64,000 nucleotides of DNA. Source: Rubrivivax sp. (lineage in GTDB: Bacteria; Pseudomonadota; Gammaproteobacteria; Burkholderiales; Burkholderiaceae_C). The notes beneath the pieces were generated by a model, which saw nothing but the letters and a program-made list of their open reading frames with translations, ran no database searches and had not been told where the DNA came from. Positions within the stretch are counted from its first letter, which is position 1. Each line of letters opens with the position of its first letter. The stretch is taken from the NCBI GenBank assembly GCA_016707445.1, contig JADJHR010000007.1, forward strand, positions 186,001-250,000, read 5' to 3'. Both the position numbers and the translations under genes were made by a program. Positions 54,708 to 64,000 of the stretch are shown here, one piece after another.

Positions 54708-55552
54708 ACCGTCCTTCGTCTCGTCGCTTGGGATTCGATCAGCGTGCTGCTGCCCCGCTGCGTGGCCACTACCGCGCCAGCGCGCGACTTTCGGGCACGC
54801 TTGGGCACCAGGCCAACCAGGCGCATGCCCTTCACGCGTTTGACACCCACCAGCAGGTAGGTGGCACCCAGCACCGGCCACCAGCGCTCGCCCACGCGGT
54901 CCATCCACGCGCAGCGCTCGAGCCAGCGCTCGGTGTTCATCGGTGGCCGCCAGCAGCCGAACCGCCCGTCTTCAATGACGAAGCCCAGCAGCCGCAGCCA
55001 GTCGCGCAGCCGCCAGTAACCGATGAAGTCACCTTCGCGCGGCATGGGTGAATGGCCGCGCTGCGGGCCAATGCCCAGGCGTGCCTGCGACGCGCGTTGG
55101 CGCAGCCCCCACAGGCTGGCCGGGTTCAAACCTGTGATGACCACGCGGCCCTCGGGCCGCAGCACGCGCTCGACCTCGCGCAGCAACTGGTGCGGGTCCT
55201 GCGCAAACTCCAGCGAATGCGGTAGCACGACGAGGTCAATGCTGTCCGCAGGAAAGGGCAAAGCCTCGAACTCGCAGATCAGTGCGGTCGGCAGGTCTGC
55301 CAGCGGGCCAGGGCCGCCAGCGGTGGGTGGCGATGGCAGCGGCATCGTCGCGGTATCGTTGGCCACCCAGCGGTGCGGCATGCGGTTGGCACGCAGCGCA
55401 TCGATCTCCGGCATGCCCAGCTGCAGCGCATGAAAACCGAAGGCATCGGTCACGGCCCGATCAAGTTGACCCAGTTCCCATTCGAGCAGGTAACGCCCGG
55501 GCGCGCTCTGCAGCCACGGGCCCAACTCTATAATCGACGGCTCGCGTGCCAT
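54692..55552 (-). CDS. SAM-dependent methyltransferase
   Basis: 286 residues. It lacks the canonical first glycine-rich loop but has later class I methyltransferase features: LPFPADSIDLVVLPHSLEFA, LLREVERVLRPEGRVVITGL and LGATYLLVGVKRVKGMRL. The N-terminal half (LEWELGQLDRAVTDAFGFHAL) is typical of the family that lies next to rnhA in Burkholderiales. Methyl acceptor unknown. Divergent from a gloB remnant. Confidence 0.88.
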   Translation of the reverse strand: MAREPSIIELGPWLQSAPGRYLLEWELGQLDRAVTDAFGFHALQLGMPEIDALRANRMPHRWVANDTATMPLPSPPTAGGPGPLADLPTALICEFEALPFPADSIDLVVLPHSLEFAQDPHQLLREVERVLRPEGRVVITGLNPASLWGLRQRASQARLGIGPQRGHSPMPREGDFIGYWRLRDWLRLLGFVIEDGRFGCWRPPMNTERWLERCAWMDRVGERWWPVLGATYLLVGVKRVKGMRLVGLVPKRARKSRAGAVVATQRGSSTLIESQATRRRTVWTRW

Positions 55553-55697
55553 GAATCAGATCACCTTGCCTGCCTTCGTCGCCAACTCCAGCGAAATGTT
55601 GCACGACGTCGCGTCAGCCGTGTTGCCGAACCCGGGCACCGTCGCTTTCGGGCGCGCAACGGCCCACCGGCTGCAACTGCAATGCCGGCGATTCTAG
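55551..55697 (+). pseudogene. gloB remnant (5' end of hydroxyacylglutathione hydrolase)
   Basis: The 48-codon frame begins MNQITLPAFVANSSEMLHDV, then AVLPNPG. Glyoxalase II of this group begins near M-N-L-I-P-L-P-A-F-x-D-N-Y-x-W-M-L-H-D and continues A-V-V-V-D-P-G. So the first about 29 residues align and the rest is missing; the frame then ends. In related genomes, to my knowledge, gloB lies between this methyltransferase and mltD, exactly this location. The remnant shows gene loss rather than a small new gene. Confidence 0.7.
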
Positions 55698-55765
55698 TGA
55701 TCGGCCATCAACTCGATCGCCCTTGCCTTGTCCGGTGCCCCTTGAGGCCTGGACCCTGACATCCG

Positions 55766-57328
55766 ATGACTCTGCCTGACCCGTCACGACCCGGTCTGCG
55801 TCGCCTTGCGCTGATCGCGATCGGCCTGCTGATGGCCGGTTGTGCCTCGGTACTTCCACCGACCGAACCGCCGACCTCCGCTGCAGCAACAGCCGTGGAT
55901 CCAACGCCTGCCACGTCGACGCTTCCACCTCTTGCCAGCCCGCAGACACCGTCGCCCGCGGCCACCGAGACTGCCGATCCGCCCGCGCAACCCGTGACCC
56001 GCATGCGACTCGATCCTGAGCAGGATTCGTCGCGGGTCGACCTGTGGATGCGGGTACGCGCCGGGTTTTCCTTGCCCGACCTGGACAACGATCTGGTGCG
56101 CAAGTGGGAGCAGTACTACGCACAGCGGCCCGACTATGTGCAGCGCATGACGGCGCGCGGTTCGCGCTACTTGTTCCACATCGTCGAGGAGATCAATCGC
56201 CGCGACATGCCCACCGACCTGGCCCTGCTGCCCTTCATCGAAAGTGCGTTCAACCCCGAAGCCATCTCGGCGGCGCGCGCGGCAGGCATGTGGCAGTTCA
56301 TGCCGGGCACCGGCCGGGATTTCGAGCTCAAGCAGAACCTGTTCCGCGATGACCGGCGCGACGTGCTGGCATCGACACGAGCCGCACTCGACTATCTGCA
56401 GCGCCTGCATGGCATGTTCAACGACTGGCACCTGGCGCTGGCGGCCTACAACTGGGGCCAGGGCAACGTGCAGAAGGCGCTGATGCGCGCCGCCCGCGGC
56501 GACCAGGACGCCGACTATCAAAGCTTGCGCATGCCCGACGAAACGCGCAACTACGTGCCCAAGCTGCAGGCGATCAAAAACATCATCGCCCGCCCGGCAG
56601 ACTTCGGCCTGGTGCTGCCGCCGCTGGACAATCACCCCTATTTCATCACCGTGGCGATCGAGCGCGACATCGATGTCGCGGTGGCCGCCCGACTGTCGGG
56701 CCTGAGCCTCGAGCAGTTCGAGCAGCTGAACCCGCAACTCAACAAGCCGGTGATCCTGGCCGCCGCCACGCCGCAGGTGCTGCTGCCCTACGACAACGCG
56801 AACCGGTTCCTGGCCACATTGGCCAGGCACAAGGGCCCGCTGGCCAGCTGGACGGCCTGGGTCGCCCCGCGCACACTCAAGCCGGCCGACGCCGCCCGGC
56901 AGGTCGGCATGACCGAAGGCGAGTTGCGCGAAGTCAACCGCATTCCGATGCGCATGCTGGTCAAGGTCGGATCGACGCTGCTGGTGCCGCGCAGTGCGCA
57001 ACATGTCAAGGACGTGGCCGAACACGTGGCCGACAACGCCACCATCACGCTGGCTCCTGAGGCGCTGCCGCCTCGCCGACTGGTGGTCAAGGTGGGCAAG
57101 CGCGGTGAATCGGTGGCCTCGCTGGCACGTCGCCACGGCATGACGGCGGTCTTGTTGGCGGCCACGAACAAGGTGCCCGTGTCGGCCCACTTCAGGGCCG
57201 GGCAACTGGTGACCGTGCTGTTGCCGCCGACACGCAAAGTTGGTCCCGTCCGCAGCAAGGCGCCCGTTGCAGCGGGCAAGCTCAGGCACAGCCGCCCGGC
57301 GGCCCGGACAAGAACAAAGCGACACTGA
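55766..57328 (+). CDS. mltD: Membrane-bound lytic murein transglycosylase D (LysM)
   Basis: 520 residues. Lipoprotein signal with lipobox LMAGC (Cys26), a Pro/Thr/Ala-rich linker, a Slt-type domain with the catalytic Glu159 in LLPFIESAFNPEAISAARAA and AAYNWGQGNVQKAL, and LysM-like C-terminal regions (VKVGSTLLVPRSAQ, VVKVGKRGESVASLARRHG). Cleaves the glycan strand of peptidoglycan. Fits mltD in order and architecture. Confidence 0.95.
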   Translation: MTLPDPSRPGLRRLALIAIGLLMAGCASVLPPTEPPTSAAATAVDPTPATSTLPPLASPQTPSPAATETADPPAQPVTRMRLDPEQDSSRVDLWMRVRAGFSLPDLDNDLVRKWEQYYAQRPDYVQRMTARGSRYLFHIVEEINRRDMPTDLALLPFIESAFNPEAISAARAAGMWQFMPGTGRDFELKQNLFRDDRRDVLASTRAALDYLQRLHGMFNDWHLALAAYNWGQGNVQKALMRAARGDQDADYQSLRMPDETRNYVPKLQAIKNIIARPADFGLVLPPLDNHPYFITVAIERDIDVAVAARLSGLSLEQFEQLNPQLNKPVILAAATPQVLLPYDNANRFLATLARHKGPLASWTAWVAPRTLKPADAARQVGMTEGELREVNRIPMRMLVKVGSTLLVPRSAQHVKDVAEHVADNATITLAPEALPPRRLVVKVGKRGESVASLARRHGMTAVLLAATNKVPVSAHFRAGQLVTVLLPPTRKVGPVRSKAPVAAGKLRHSRPAARTRTKRH

Positions 57329-57348
57329 CGCGAGCCTTCGCAAGGCAC

Positions 57349-57372
57349 GACAAGGTGCGCAGGCACCTTGTC
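57349..57372. terminator. Bidirectional hairpin between mltD and fdx
   Basis: A perfect 10-bp stem GACAAGGTGC/GCACCTTGTC with a GCAG loop, between two convergent genes. No T-run, so either a Rho-assisted or a weak terminator. Confidence 0.55.
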
Positions 57373-57382
57373 ATGTCCTTGC

Positions 57383-57720
57383 TCAGTGATTCTCGCGGGC
57401 GTGATTGATGGTGTACCTGGGGATCTCGATCGTCACGTCCTGGTTCGACAGGATCGCCTGGCAGCTCAGCCGCGAATCGGCGTCAGGCCCCAGGCGCGGT
57501 CGAGCAGGTCTTCTTCGGACTCGTCCATCTCGCCCAGCGATGCGAACCCTTCGCGAACGATCACATGGCAGGTGGTGCAGGCGCAGCTCATCTCGCAGGC
57601 ATGTTCGATCGCGATGCCATTCTCGAGCAGGGCCTCGCAGATCGACGTGCCCGCAGGCGCCTCGATCTGATCGCCCTGAGGGCACAACTCGGTGTGCGGC
57701 AGGATGTGGATCATGGGCAT
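57383..57720 (-). pseudogene. fdx: ISC-type [2Fe-2S] ferredoxin Fdx, with a one-base frameshift
   Basis: Adrenodoxin-type ferredoxin that gives electrons in Fe-S cluster assembly. The first frame covers residues 1-84 with cluster cysteines 42, 48 and 51 (CEMSCACTTC). Near 57474-57484, after AWGLTP, one base is missing and the frame hits a stop. In the next frame it resumes as DSRLSCQAILSNQDVTIEI and ends RYTINHAREN-H, putting the fourth ligand at the expected Cys87. The frameshift would remove this ligand. Last gene of the isc operon; sequence error is plausible because Fdx is normally needed. Confidence 0.93.
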
Positions 57721-57722
57721 GG

Positions 57723-59603
<1,881 letters not shown>

Positions 59604-59617
59604 GTGAGTCGTCGAGG

Positions 59618-60136
59618 TCAGTGGTCGGCACGATCAAGACGGCGCTCGATGTCTTGCCGGAAGCGGCGAACGAACATCAGCGCACGCACTTGCCCGGCCG
59701 CAGCCCGGGGGTCGTTGTGCAGGTCGAGGCGGTTGGCCAGGTCAGCCAGCAGGCCACGTTCTTCCCGCTCGACCTCGTCTTCCAGCGCCTGCACGTCCGC
59801 CACCTCATGCGCATCGTCGAGCGCTTCGCGCCAGGCCATCTGCTGCATCAGGAAGTCGGCAGGCATCGCCGTGTTGTTCTCGGCCTCGATCGGCACCCCG
59901 GCCAGTTCGCACAGGTAGGCGGCGCGCCGCAGCGGGTCTTTCAGTCGCTGATGCGCCTGATTGACCCGCACGGCCCATTGCATGGCCAGGCGCTGCGCTG
60001 CATCACCTTGCGCGGCAAAGCGGTCAGGATGCACCTGCGACTGCAAAGCGCGCCAGCGGCTGTCGATCTCGGCCCGATCCAAGGCGTGCCGGCGGGGAAG
60101 ATCGAACAGCGTGAAATCATCGTCGTCAAGCTTCAT
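59618..60136 (-). CDS. hscB: Co-chaperone HscB
   Basis: 172 residues. J domain with HPD at 36-38 in SQVHPDRF, then an Fe-S scaffold-binding helical domain (EALDDAHEVADVQALEDEVE). Recruits IscU to HscA. The start ATG is 31 bases after iscA. Confidence 0.95.
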   Translation of the reverse strand: MKLDDDDFTLFDLPRRHALDRAEIDSRWRALQSQVHPDRFAAQGDAAQRLAMQWAVRVNQAHQRLKDPLRRAAYLCELAGVPIEAENNTAMPADFLMQQMAWREALDDAHEVADVQALEDEVEREERGLLADLANRLDLHNDPRAAAGQVRALMFVRRFRQDIERRLDRADH

Positions 60137-60167
60137 GGGCGCAGCCAGGGCCGCGGCGGGCGCCGCA

Positions 60168-60491
60168 TCAGACCCGGAACGATTCGCCGCATCCGCAGCG
60201 GTCTTTCTCGCGCGGGTTGTGGAACTTGAAGCCCTCGTTCAGGCCTTCGCGAACGAAGTCGAGCTCGGTGCCGTCGAGGAAGGGCAGGCTCTTGGGGTCG
60301 ACCAGCACCTTGACACCACGGCCTTCGAAGACAACGTCGTCGGGTGCCATGTCGTCGGCATATTCGAGCTTGTAGGCCAGCCCTGAGCAGCCCGTGGTCT
60401 TGATGCCCAACCGCACGCCGACGCCCTTGCCGCGTCGAGACAGGTAACGCGTGACGTGCTGCGCCGCGGCTTCGGTGAGAGTGATGGCCAT
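60168..60491 (-). CDS. iscA: A-type Fe-S carrier IscA
   Basis: 107 residues starting MAITLTEAAAQHVTRYL, with the three conserved cysteines Cys35, Cys99 and Cys101 (KTTGCSGLAY, CGCGESF). Carries iron or clusters to target proteins. A longer in-frame reading to 60584 is unsupported. Confidence 0.96.
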   Translation of the reverse strand: MAITLTEAAAQHVTRYLSRRGKGVGVRLGIKTTGCSGLAYKLEYADDMAPDDVVFEGRGVKVLVDPKSLPFLDGTELDFVREGLNEGFKFHNPREKDRCGCGESFRV

Positions 60492-60501
60492 CGCGATCGA
60501 C

Positions 60502-60921
60502 TCAGTGTGCGACCTGCGCGCGGCCCGCTTCTTCAGCGGCACCGTGCTTGGTCTTGTAGTCCTGCACCGCAGCCTTGATGGCATCCTCGGCCAGGATCGA
60601 ACAATGGATCTTCACTGGCGGCAGCGCCAGCTCTTGCGCGATCTGGGTGTTCTTGATCGTCATCGCCTGGTCAAGGGTCTTGCCCTTGACCCATTCGGTG
60701 ACGAGCGAGCTCGACGCGATCGCCGACCCGCAACCATAAGTCTTGAAGCGAGCGTCCTCGATCAGGCCGGTGGCCGGGTTGACCTTGATCTGAAGCTTCA
60801 TCACGTCACCGCAGGCCGGCGCGCCAACCATGCCGGTGCCCACGGTGTCGTCACCCTTCTCGAAGGACCCGACATTGCGCGGGTTCTCGTAATGCTCGAC
60901 CACTTTGTCGCTGTAGGCCAT
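60502..60921 (-). CDS. iscU: Fe-S scaffold protein IscU
   Basis: 139 residues. Cluster ligands Cys37, Cys64 and Cys107 with Asp39 (GAPACGDV, YGCGSAI, HCSILAED) and the HscA-binding LPPVK at 100-104. Scaffold on which IscS-derived sulfur and iron are assembled. C-terminus is Ala/Glu rich. Confidence 0.97.
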   Translation of the reverse strand: MAYSDKVVEHYENPRNVGSFEKGDDTVGTGMVGAPACGDVMKLQIKVNPATGLIEDARFKTYGCGSAIASSSLVTEWVKGKTLDQAMTIKNTQIAQELALPPVKIHCSILAEDAIKAAVQDYKTKHGAAEEAGRAQVAH

Positions 60922-60942
60922 GTCTGTGTTCCTTGTGTTCGA

Positions 60943-62157
60943 TCAGTGGGCAGACCACTGGATGGTGCTGATGTCGACGCCGTCCTTGTACATCTCCCAC
61001 AAGGGGGACAGTTCGCGCAGGCGCGACACTTGATCCTGCAGCGTGGCCACCGCGTAGTCGATCTCCTGCTCGGTGGTGAAGCGGCCGATGGTCATGCGCA
61101 GCGACGAATGCGCCATCTCGTCCGAGCGGCCCAATGCGCGCAGCACGTAGCTGGGCTCCAGGCTGGCCGAGGTGCAGGCCGAGCCGGACGACACCGCGAT
61201 GCCCTTGACGCCCATGATCAGCGATTCGCCCTCGACGAAATTGAACGACGCGTTGACGTTGTGCGGCACTCGGGCGGTGAGATCACCGTTGATGAACACC
61301 TGCTCGATCCGACCGATGCCCTCGAGCAATCGCTGCTGCAGCATGCGAATGCGCTCGCTTTCGGTGCCCATCTCGGCCTGGGCGATGCGAAAGGCCTCGC
61401 CCATGCCGACGATCTGGTGCGTGGGCAGCGTGCCGCTGCGCATGCCGCGCTCATGACCGCCACCGTGCATCTGCGCCTCCAGCCGCACCCGCGGCTTGCG
61501 CCGCACGTACAGCGCACCGATGCCCTTGGGCCCATACGTCTTGTGCGATGCCAGACTGAGCAGATCGATGGTCGACGTGGCCATGTCGATGGCCACCTTG
61601 CCGGTGGCCTGCGCGCCGTCGACATGAAAAACAATGCCGCGCTCGCGGCACATCGCGCCGATGGCCGGGATGTCCTGGATGACACCGATCTCGTTGTTGA
61701 CCAGCATGACCGACACCAGGATGGTGTCCTTGCGCAGTGCGTCCTTGAACTTGTCCAGGTCGAGCAAGCCGTTTTCCTGCACGTCGAGATAGGTCACCTC
61801 GAAGCCCTGGCGCTCAAGCTCTCGCATGGTGTCGAGCACCGCCTTGTGCTCGGTCTTCACCGTGACCAGGTGCTTGCCACGCGAGCTGTAGAAGTGCGCC
61901 GCACCCTTGATCGCCAGGTTGTTGCTCTCGGTGGCGCCGCTGGTCCAGACGATCTCGCGCGGGTCGGCGCCGATCAGCGCGGCGACCTGGGCACGTGCCT
62001 TCTCCACCGCGTCTTCGGCTTCCCAGCCCCAGGCATGGCTGCGCGATGCCGGATTGCCGAAATGCTCGCGCAGCCACGGGATCATGATGTCGACGACACG
62101 GGGGTCCACCGGCGTGGTGGCACCGTAGTCCATGTAGATCGGGAAATGCGGCGTCAT
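60943..62157 (-). CDS. iscS: Cysteine desulfurase IscS
   Basis: 404 residues starting MTPHFPIYMDYGATTPVDPR. PLP Lys206 in SLASHKTYGPKGIGALYV and catalytic Cys328 in SSGSACTSASLEPSY; His104 (KTEHKAVLD) is present. Supplies sulfur from cysteine for Fe-S and tRNA thiolation. The start ATG at 62157 is 37 bases after iscR. Confidence 0.97.
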   Translation of the reverse strand: MTPHFPIYMDYGATTPVDPRVVDIMIPWLREHFGNPASRSHAWGWEAEDAVEKARAQVAALIGADPREIVWTSGATESNNLAIKGAAHFYSSRGKHLVTVKTEHKAVLDTMRELERQGFEVTYLDVQENGLLDLDKFKDALRKDTILVSVMLVNNEIGVIQDIPAIGAMCRERGIVFHVDGAQATGKVAIDMATSTIDLLSLASHKTYGPKGIGALYVRRKPRVRLEAQMHGGGHERGMRSGTLPTHQIVGMGEAFRIAQAEMGTESERIRMLQQRLLEGIGRIEQVFINGDLTARVPHNVNASFNFVEGESLIMGVKGIAVSSGSACTSASLEPSYVLRALGRSDEMAHSSLRMTIGRFTTEQEIDYAVATLQDQVSRLRELSPLWEMYKDGVDISTIQWSAH

Positions 62158-62194
62158 GGGTTTGAATCGATGGGGTCGGTGAAGGAGGTTGGCA

Positions 62195-62728
62195 TTACTT
62201 GTTGAAGGCCGATCCGAGCGCAAACACCGAATTCGGTGCCGTCACCTTGATCGGCTTGACCACGGGCTGGCTGGAGATGGCACGCTTGACCGGCGCCTCG
62301 TCGATCGAAATGCCCTTGGCCAGCTGGTCGTCGACCAGCTTCTTCAGCGAAATCGAATCGAGGTACTCGATCATCTTGGTATTCAGGCTGGCCCACAGGT
62401 CATGGGTCATGCACTTGCCCGAGTCCTCGCCCATGCAGCTTTCCTTGCCGCCGCAACCAGTGGAATCAATTGGTTCGTCGACGGCGACGATGATGTCGGC
62501 CACGGTGATCTCGGCTGCGCCGCGACCCAGCGAATAGCCGCCGCCGGGCCCGCGCGTGCTTTCCACCAACTCGTGCCGGCGCAGCTTGCCGAACAACTGT
62601 TCCAGGTACGACAAGGAGATCTGCTGCCGCTGGCTGATCGCCGCCAGTGCCACTGGCCCGGAGCCCGAGCGCAGGGCCAGATCGATCATTGCGGTGACCG
62701 CAAAACGGCCTTTGGTGGTGAGTCGCAT
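62195..62728 (-). CDS. iscR: Fe-S-responsive regulator IscR
   Basis: 177 residues of the Rrf2 family: MRLTTKGRFAVTAMIDLALR, the winged HTH with ISLSYLEQLFGKLRRHELV, GPGGGYSLGR and cluster cysteines Cys92, Cys98 and Cys106. Cys106 is two residues later than the E. coli spacing. Represses the isc operon when it holds a [2Fe-2S] cluster. First gene of the operon. Confidence 0.97.
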   Translation of the reverse strand: MRLTTKGRFAVTAMIDLALRSGSGPVALAAISQRQQISLSYLEQLFGKLRRHELVESTRGPGGGYSLGRGAAEITVADIIVAVDEPIDSTGCGGKESCMGEDSGKCMTHDLWASLNTKMIEYLDSISLKKLVDDQLAKGISIDEAPVKRAISSQPVVKPIKVTAPNSVFALGSAFNK

Positions 62729-62852
62729 GGGATGCTCCTGTCGAATGGTGAAGATCGCCGTCAGACGATCAACGCAACCCGATCGGGGTGGCGCCGATGA
62801 CCTGGCTCAGAGGATTGAGGGAGTGTTTCAATTTAAGGGTTTACCCTCGAAT

Positions 62853-62878
62853 CTATTCCTACTGATTCTGTCAAGTAT
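62853..62878 (-). promoter_or_regulatory. Candidate IscR type 1 site and -35 of the isc promoter
   Basis: Reading leftwards there is ATACTTGACA at 62878-62869, then GAATCAGTAGGAATAG. This resembles the type 1 IscR consensus (ATA-TTGAC...GT-GG-AATA) with the TTGACA doubling as the -35. It lies about 125 bp ahead of iscR. A matching -10 is weak (a TTCGAG-like hexamer at 62851-62846). Confidence 0.55.
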
Positions 62879-62899
62879 ACCCTCAACCCTCCGGTCTGA

Positions 62900-63451
62900 T
62901 CAGGATTGGGCCGGTCGGTTCCGGTCCCGACCGATCAGTTCTCGCCCCAGCGCGTGCACCAGCCCGTCGCAGGCGACTTCCACCAGATCGAGCACCCGTT
63001 CGAAGTCGCGCGTCGAGCCGTAGTACGGGTCCGGCACCTCTCGACGCCCACCACCTTGCCCAGCGTGCGCCATGAGCAGCCCGATGCGGGCACCGCAGTC
63101 CGGCGGCGCGGCGTCGTTCAGCCATTTCAGATGGCCATCATCCATCGCCAGGATGTGCTGGAAACACCGGAAGTCGTCGGCCACAACCCCTCTGGCCCGC
63201 AAGCCCGACAAGTCATAGCCCCGAGCGCGCGCACGGTCCTGCGCGCGCGGGTCTGGCGCCTCCTTGACGTGAAAGCCGTGGGTACCGGCCGAGTCGACCT
63301 CGACGCGTTCACCCAGCCCGGCGCGCACCAGTTTGAAGCGCAACACGGCCTCGGCGGTCGGCGATCGGCAGATGTTGCCGCTGCAGACCATCAGCACGCG
63401 CAGGTCGGGTTCGGTGTGGCGACCGAGCAGACGCAGGATGGCCCGCTTCAT
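62900..63451 (-). CDS. Low-molecular-weight protein-tyrosine phosphatase
   Basis: 183 residues. Active-site loop CSGNICRS (Cys23 and Arg29), VEVDSAGTHGFHVKEAPDP and the general-acid DPYYG. The C-terminal helix has FERVLDLVEVACDGLVHAL. Start ATG overlaps the uvrB stop by ATGA. Substrate unknown; such enzymes often act on tyrosine kinases of capsule export. Confidence 0.92.
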   Translation of the reverse strand: MKRAILRLLGRHTEPDLRVLMVCSGNICRSPTAEAVLRFKLVRAGLGERVEVDSAGTHGFHVKEAPDPRAQDRARARGYDLSGLRARGVVADDFRCFQHILAMDDGHLKWLNDAAPPDCGARIGLLMAHAGQGGGRREVPDPYYGSTRDFERVLDLVEVACDGLVHALGRELIGRDRNRPAQS

Positions 63452-64000
63452 GCACGCCCACCCGCAGCTTGCAGCGGCAGCACGTTGCTGTCGTGCCCGG
63501 CGGCGCCGAAGGCCTGCTCGCGCAGCAGTGCAAGCTGGTCGCGCACTCGCGCGGCCTTTTCAAACTCGAGATTGCGGGCGTGTTCGAGCATCTGCTTTTC
63601 CAGCGCCTTGATGCGCTTGCCCAGGTCCTTCTCGTTCAGCGACTCGATCTCGGCCGCCGCCTTTGCGGCCTGCAATTCTTCGCGTGCGGTCTTGTCCGAC
63701 ACCACGCCGTCGATCAGGTCGCGGATGCGCTTGTTTACGCTGCGCGGCGTGATGCCCATCGCCAGGTTGTGCGCGATCTGCTTGGTGCGCCGGCGCTCGG
63801 TCTCGTCGATGGCGCGGCGCATCGAGTCGGTGATCTTGTCGGCATACAGCAGCGCGCGCCCGTTGAGGTTGCGCGCCGCGCGGCCGATGGTCTGGATCAG
63901 GCTGCGCTCGCTGCGCAGGAAGCCTTCCTTATCGGCATCGAGGATCGCCACCAGGCTCACCTCGGGCAGATCAAGGCCCTCGCGCAGCAGGTTGATGCCC
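63448..64000 (-). CDS. uvrB: Excinuclease ABC subunit B (C-terminal part only)
   Basis: The 3' end of uvrB; the start lies beyond base 64000. Visible are GINLLREGLDLPEVSLVAIL, SLIQTIGRAARNLNGRALLY and the terminal UVR motif (IKALEKQMLEHARNLEFEKA), with VSDKTAREELQAAK before it. UvrB is the damage-verifying helicase of nucleotide excision repair. The last 23 residues (FGAAGHDSNVLPLQAAGG...) form a short tail. Confidence 0.97.
   Translation of the reverse strand, partial: GINLLREGLDLPEVSLVAILDADKEGFLRSERSLIQTIGRAARNLNGRALLYADKITDSMRRAIDETERRRTKQIAHNLAMGITPRSVNKRIRDLIDGVVSDKTAREELQAAKAAAEIESLNEKDLGKRIKALEKQMLEHARNLEFEKAARVRDQLALLREQAFGAAGHDSNVLPLQAAGGRA

Overview
The window is a GC-rich chromosomal segment of a betaproteobacterium, most likely Burkholderiales (Rubrivivax / Leptothrix / Ideonella-like). 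The basis is protein-level resemblance and gene orders I know from that order: alaA-hom-thrC-moeA-moaD-moaE, rimP-nusA-infB, iscR-iscS-iscU-iscA-hscB-hscA-fdx, and mltD beside a methyltransferase-rnhA pair. Genes are densely packed on both strands. Many junctions are 4-base ATGA, GTGA or TTGA overlaps. No sequence searches were run, so all names rest on motifs and family recognition.

Layout. 1-4.6 kb: infB (cut by the left edge), nusA and rimP, read leftwards from a good promoter. 4.7-9.7 kb: fabI, a frameshifted PLP-dependent Orn/Lys/Arg decarboxylase, an NfeD/SPFH membrane pair and a DUF2237 protein. 9.8 kb: tRNA-Ser(GGA). 9.88-18.87 kb: a 9-kb integrated element between 14-bp copies of the tRNA 3' end. 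It carries a tyrosine integrase, an AlpA-type regulator, a zinc-finger protein with an HPD motif, a TOPRIM primase, a RecA-fold ATPase, an iteron-like repeat block, many tiny overlapping genes, an HK97-type major capsid protein, a possible small terminase and a broken HNH gene. This resembles a phage satellite (PICI or capsid-forming PICI) whose right end has decayed.

18.9-27.4 kb: a ThDP enzyme, an MFS transporter with a divergent AraC regulator, nadA, a ComFB-like gene, a frameshifted nadB and an unknown 396-residue protein. 27.5-32.1 kb: clpB, an acyl-CoA dehydrogenase-like flavoprotein and a flavin reductase. 32.1-38.1 kb: the alaA-hom-thrC-moeA-moaD-moaE run. 38.3-43.7 kb: a Mth938-like protein, a peroxiredoxin, a PIN-PhoH ATPase and a receptor-type Ser/Thr kinase with three repeats in its sensor half. 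43.7-47.8 kb: trpB2 lying between prpE and a 0.44-kb copy of the prpE 3' end. 48-55.5 kb: an NlpC/P60 peptidase, moaA, an RND efflux pair, rnhA and a methyltransferase. 55.5-57.3 kb: a gloB remnant and mltD. 57.4-62.7 kb: the complete ISC iron-sulfur assembly operon with an IscR-like site. 62.9-64 kb: a low-Mr tyrosine phosphatase and the 3' end of uvrB.

Two themes run across the window. First, the tRNA-Ser island is the main accessory region and the best candidate for new biology. Second, five single-base frameshifts disrupt otherwise well-conserved genes: two in the decarboxylase, two in nadB and one in fdx. Because fdx is normally needed for Fe-S assembly, assembly or sequencing error is as likely as real gene loss.
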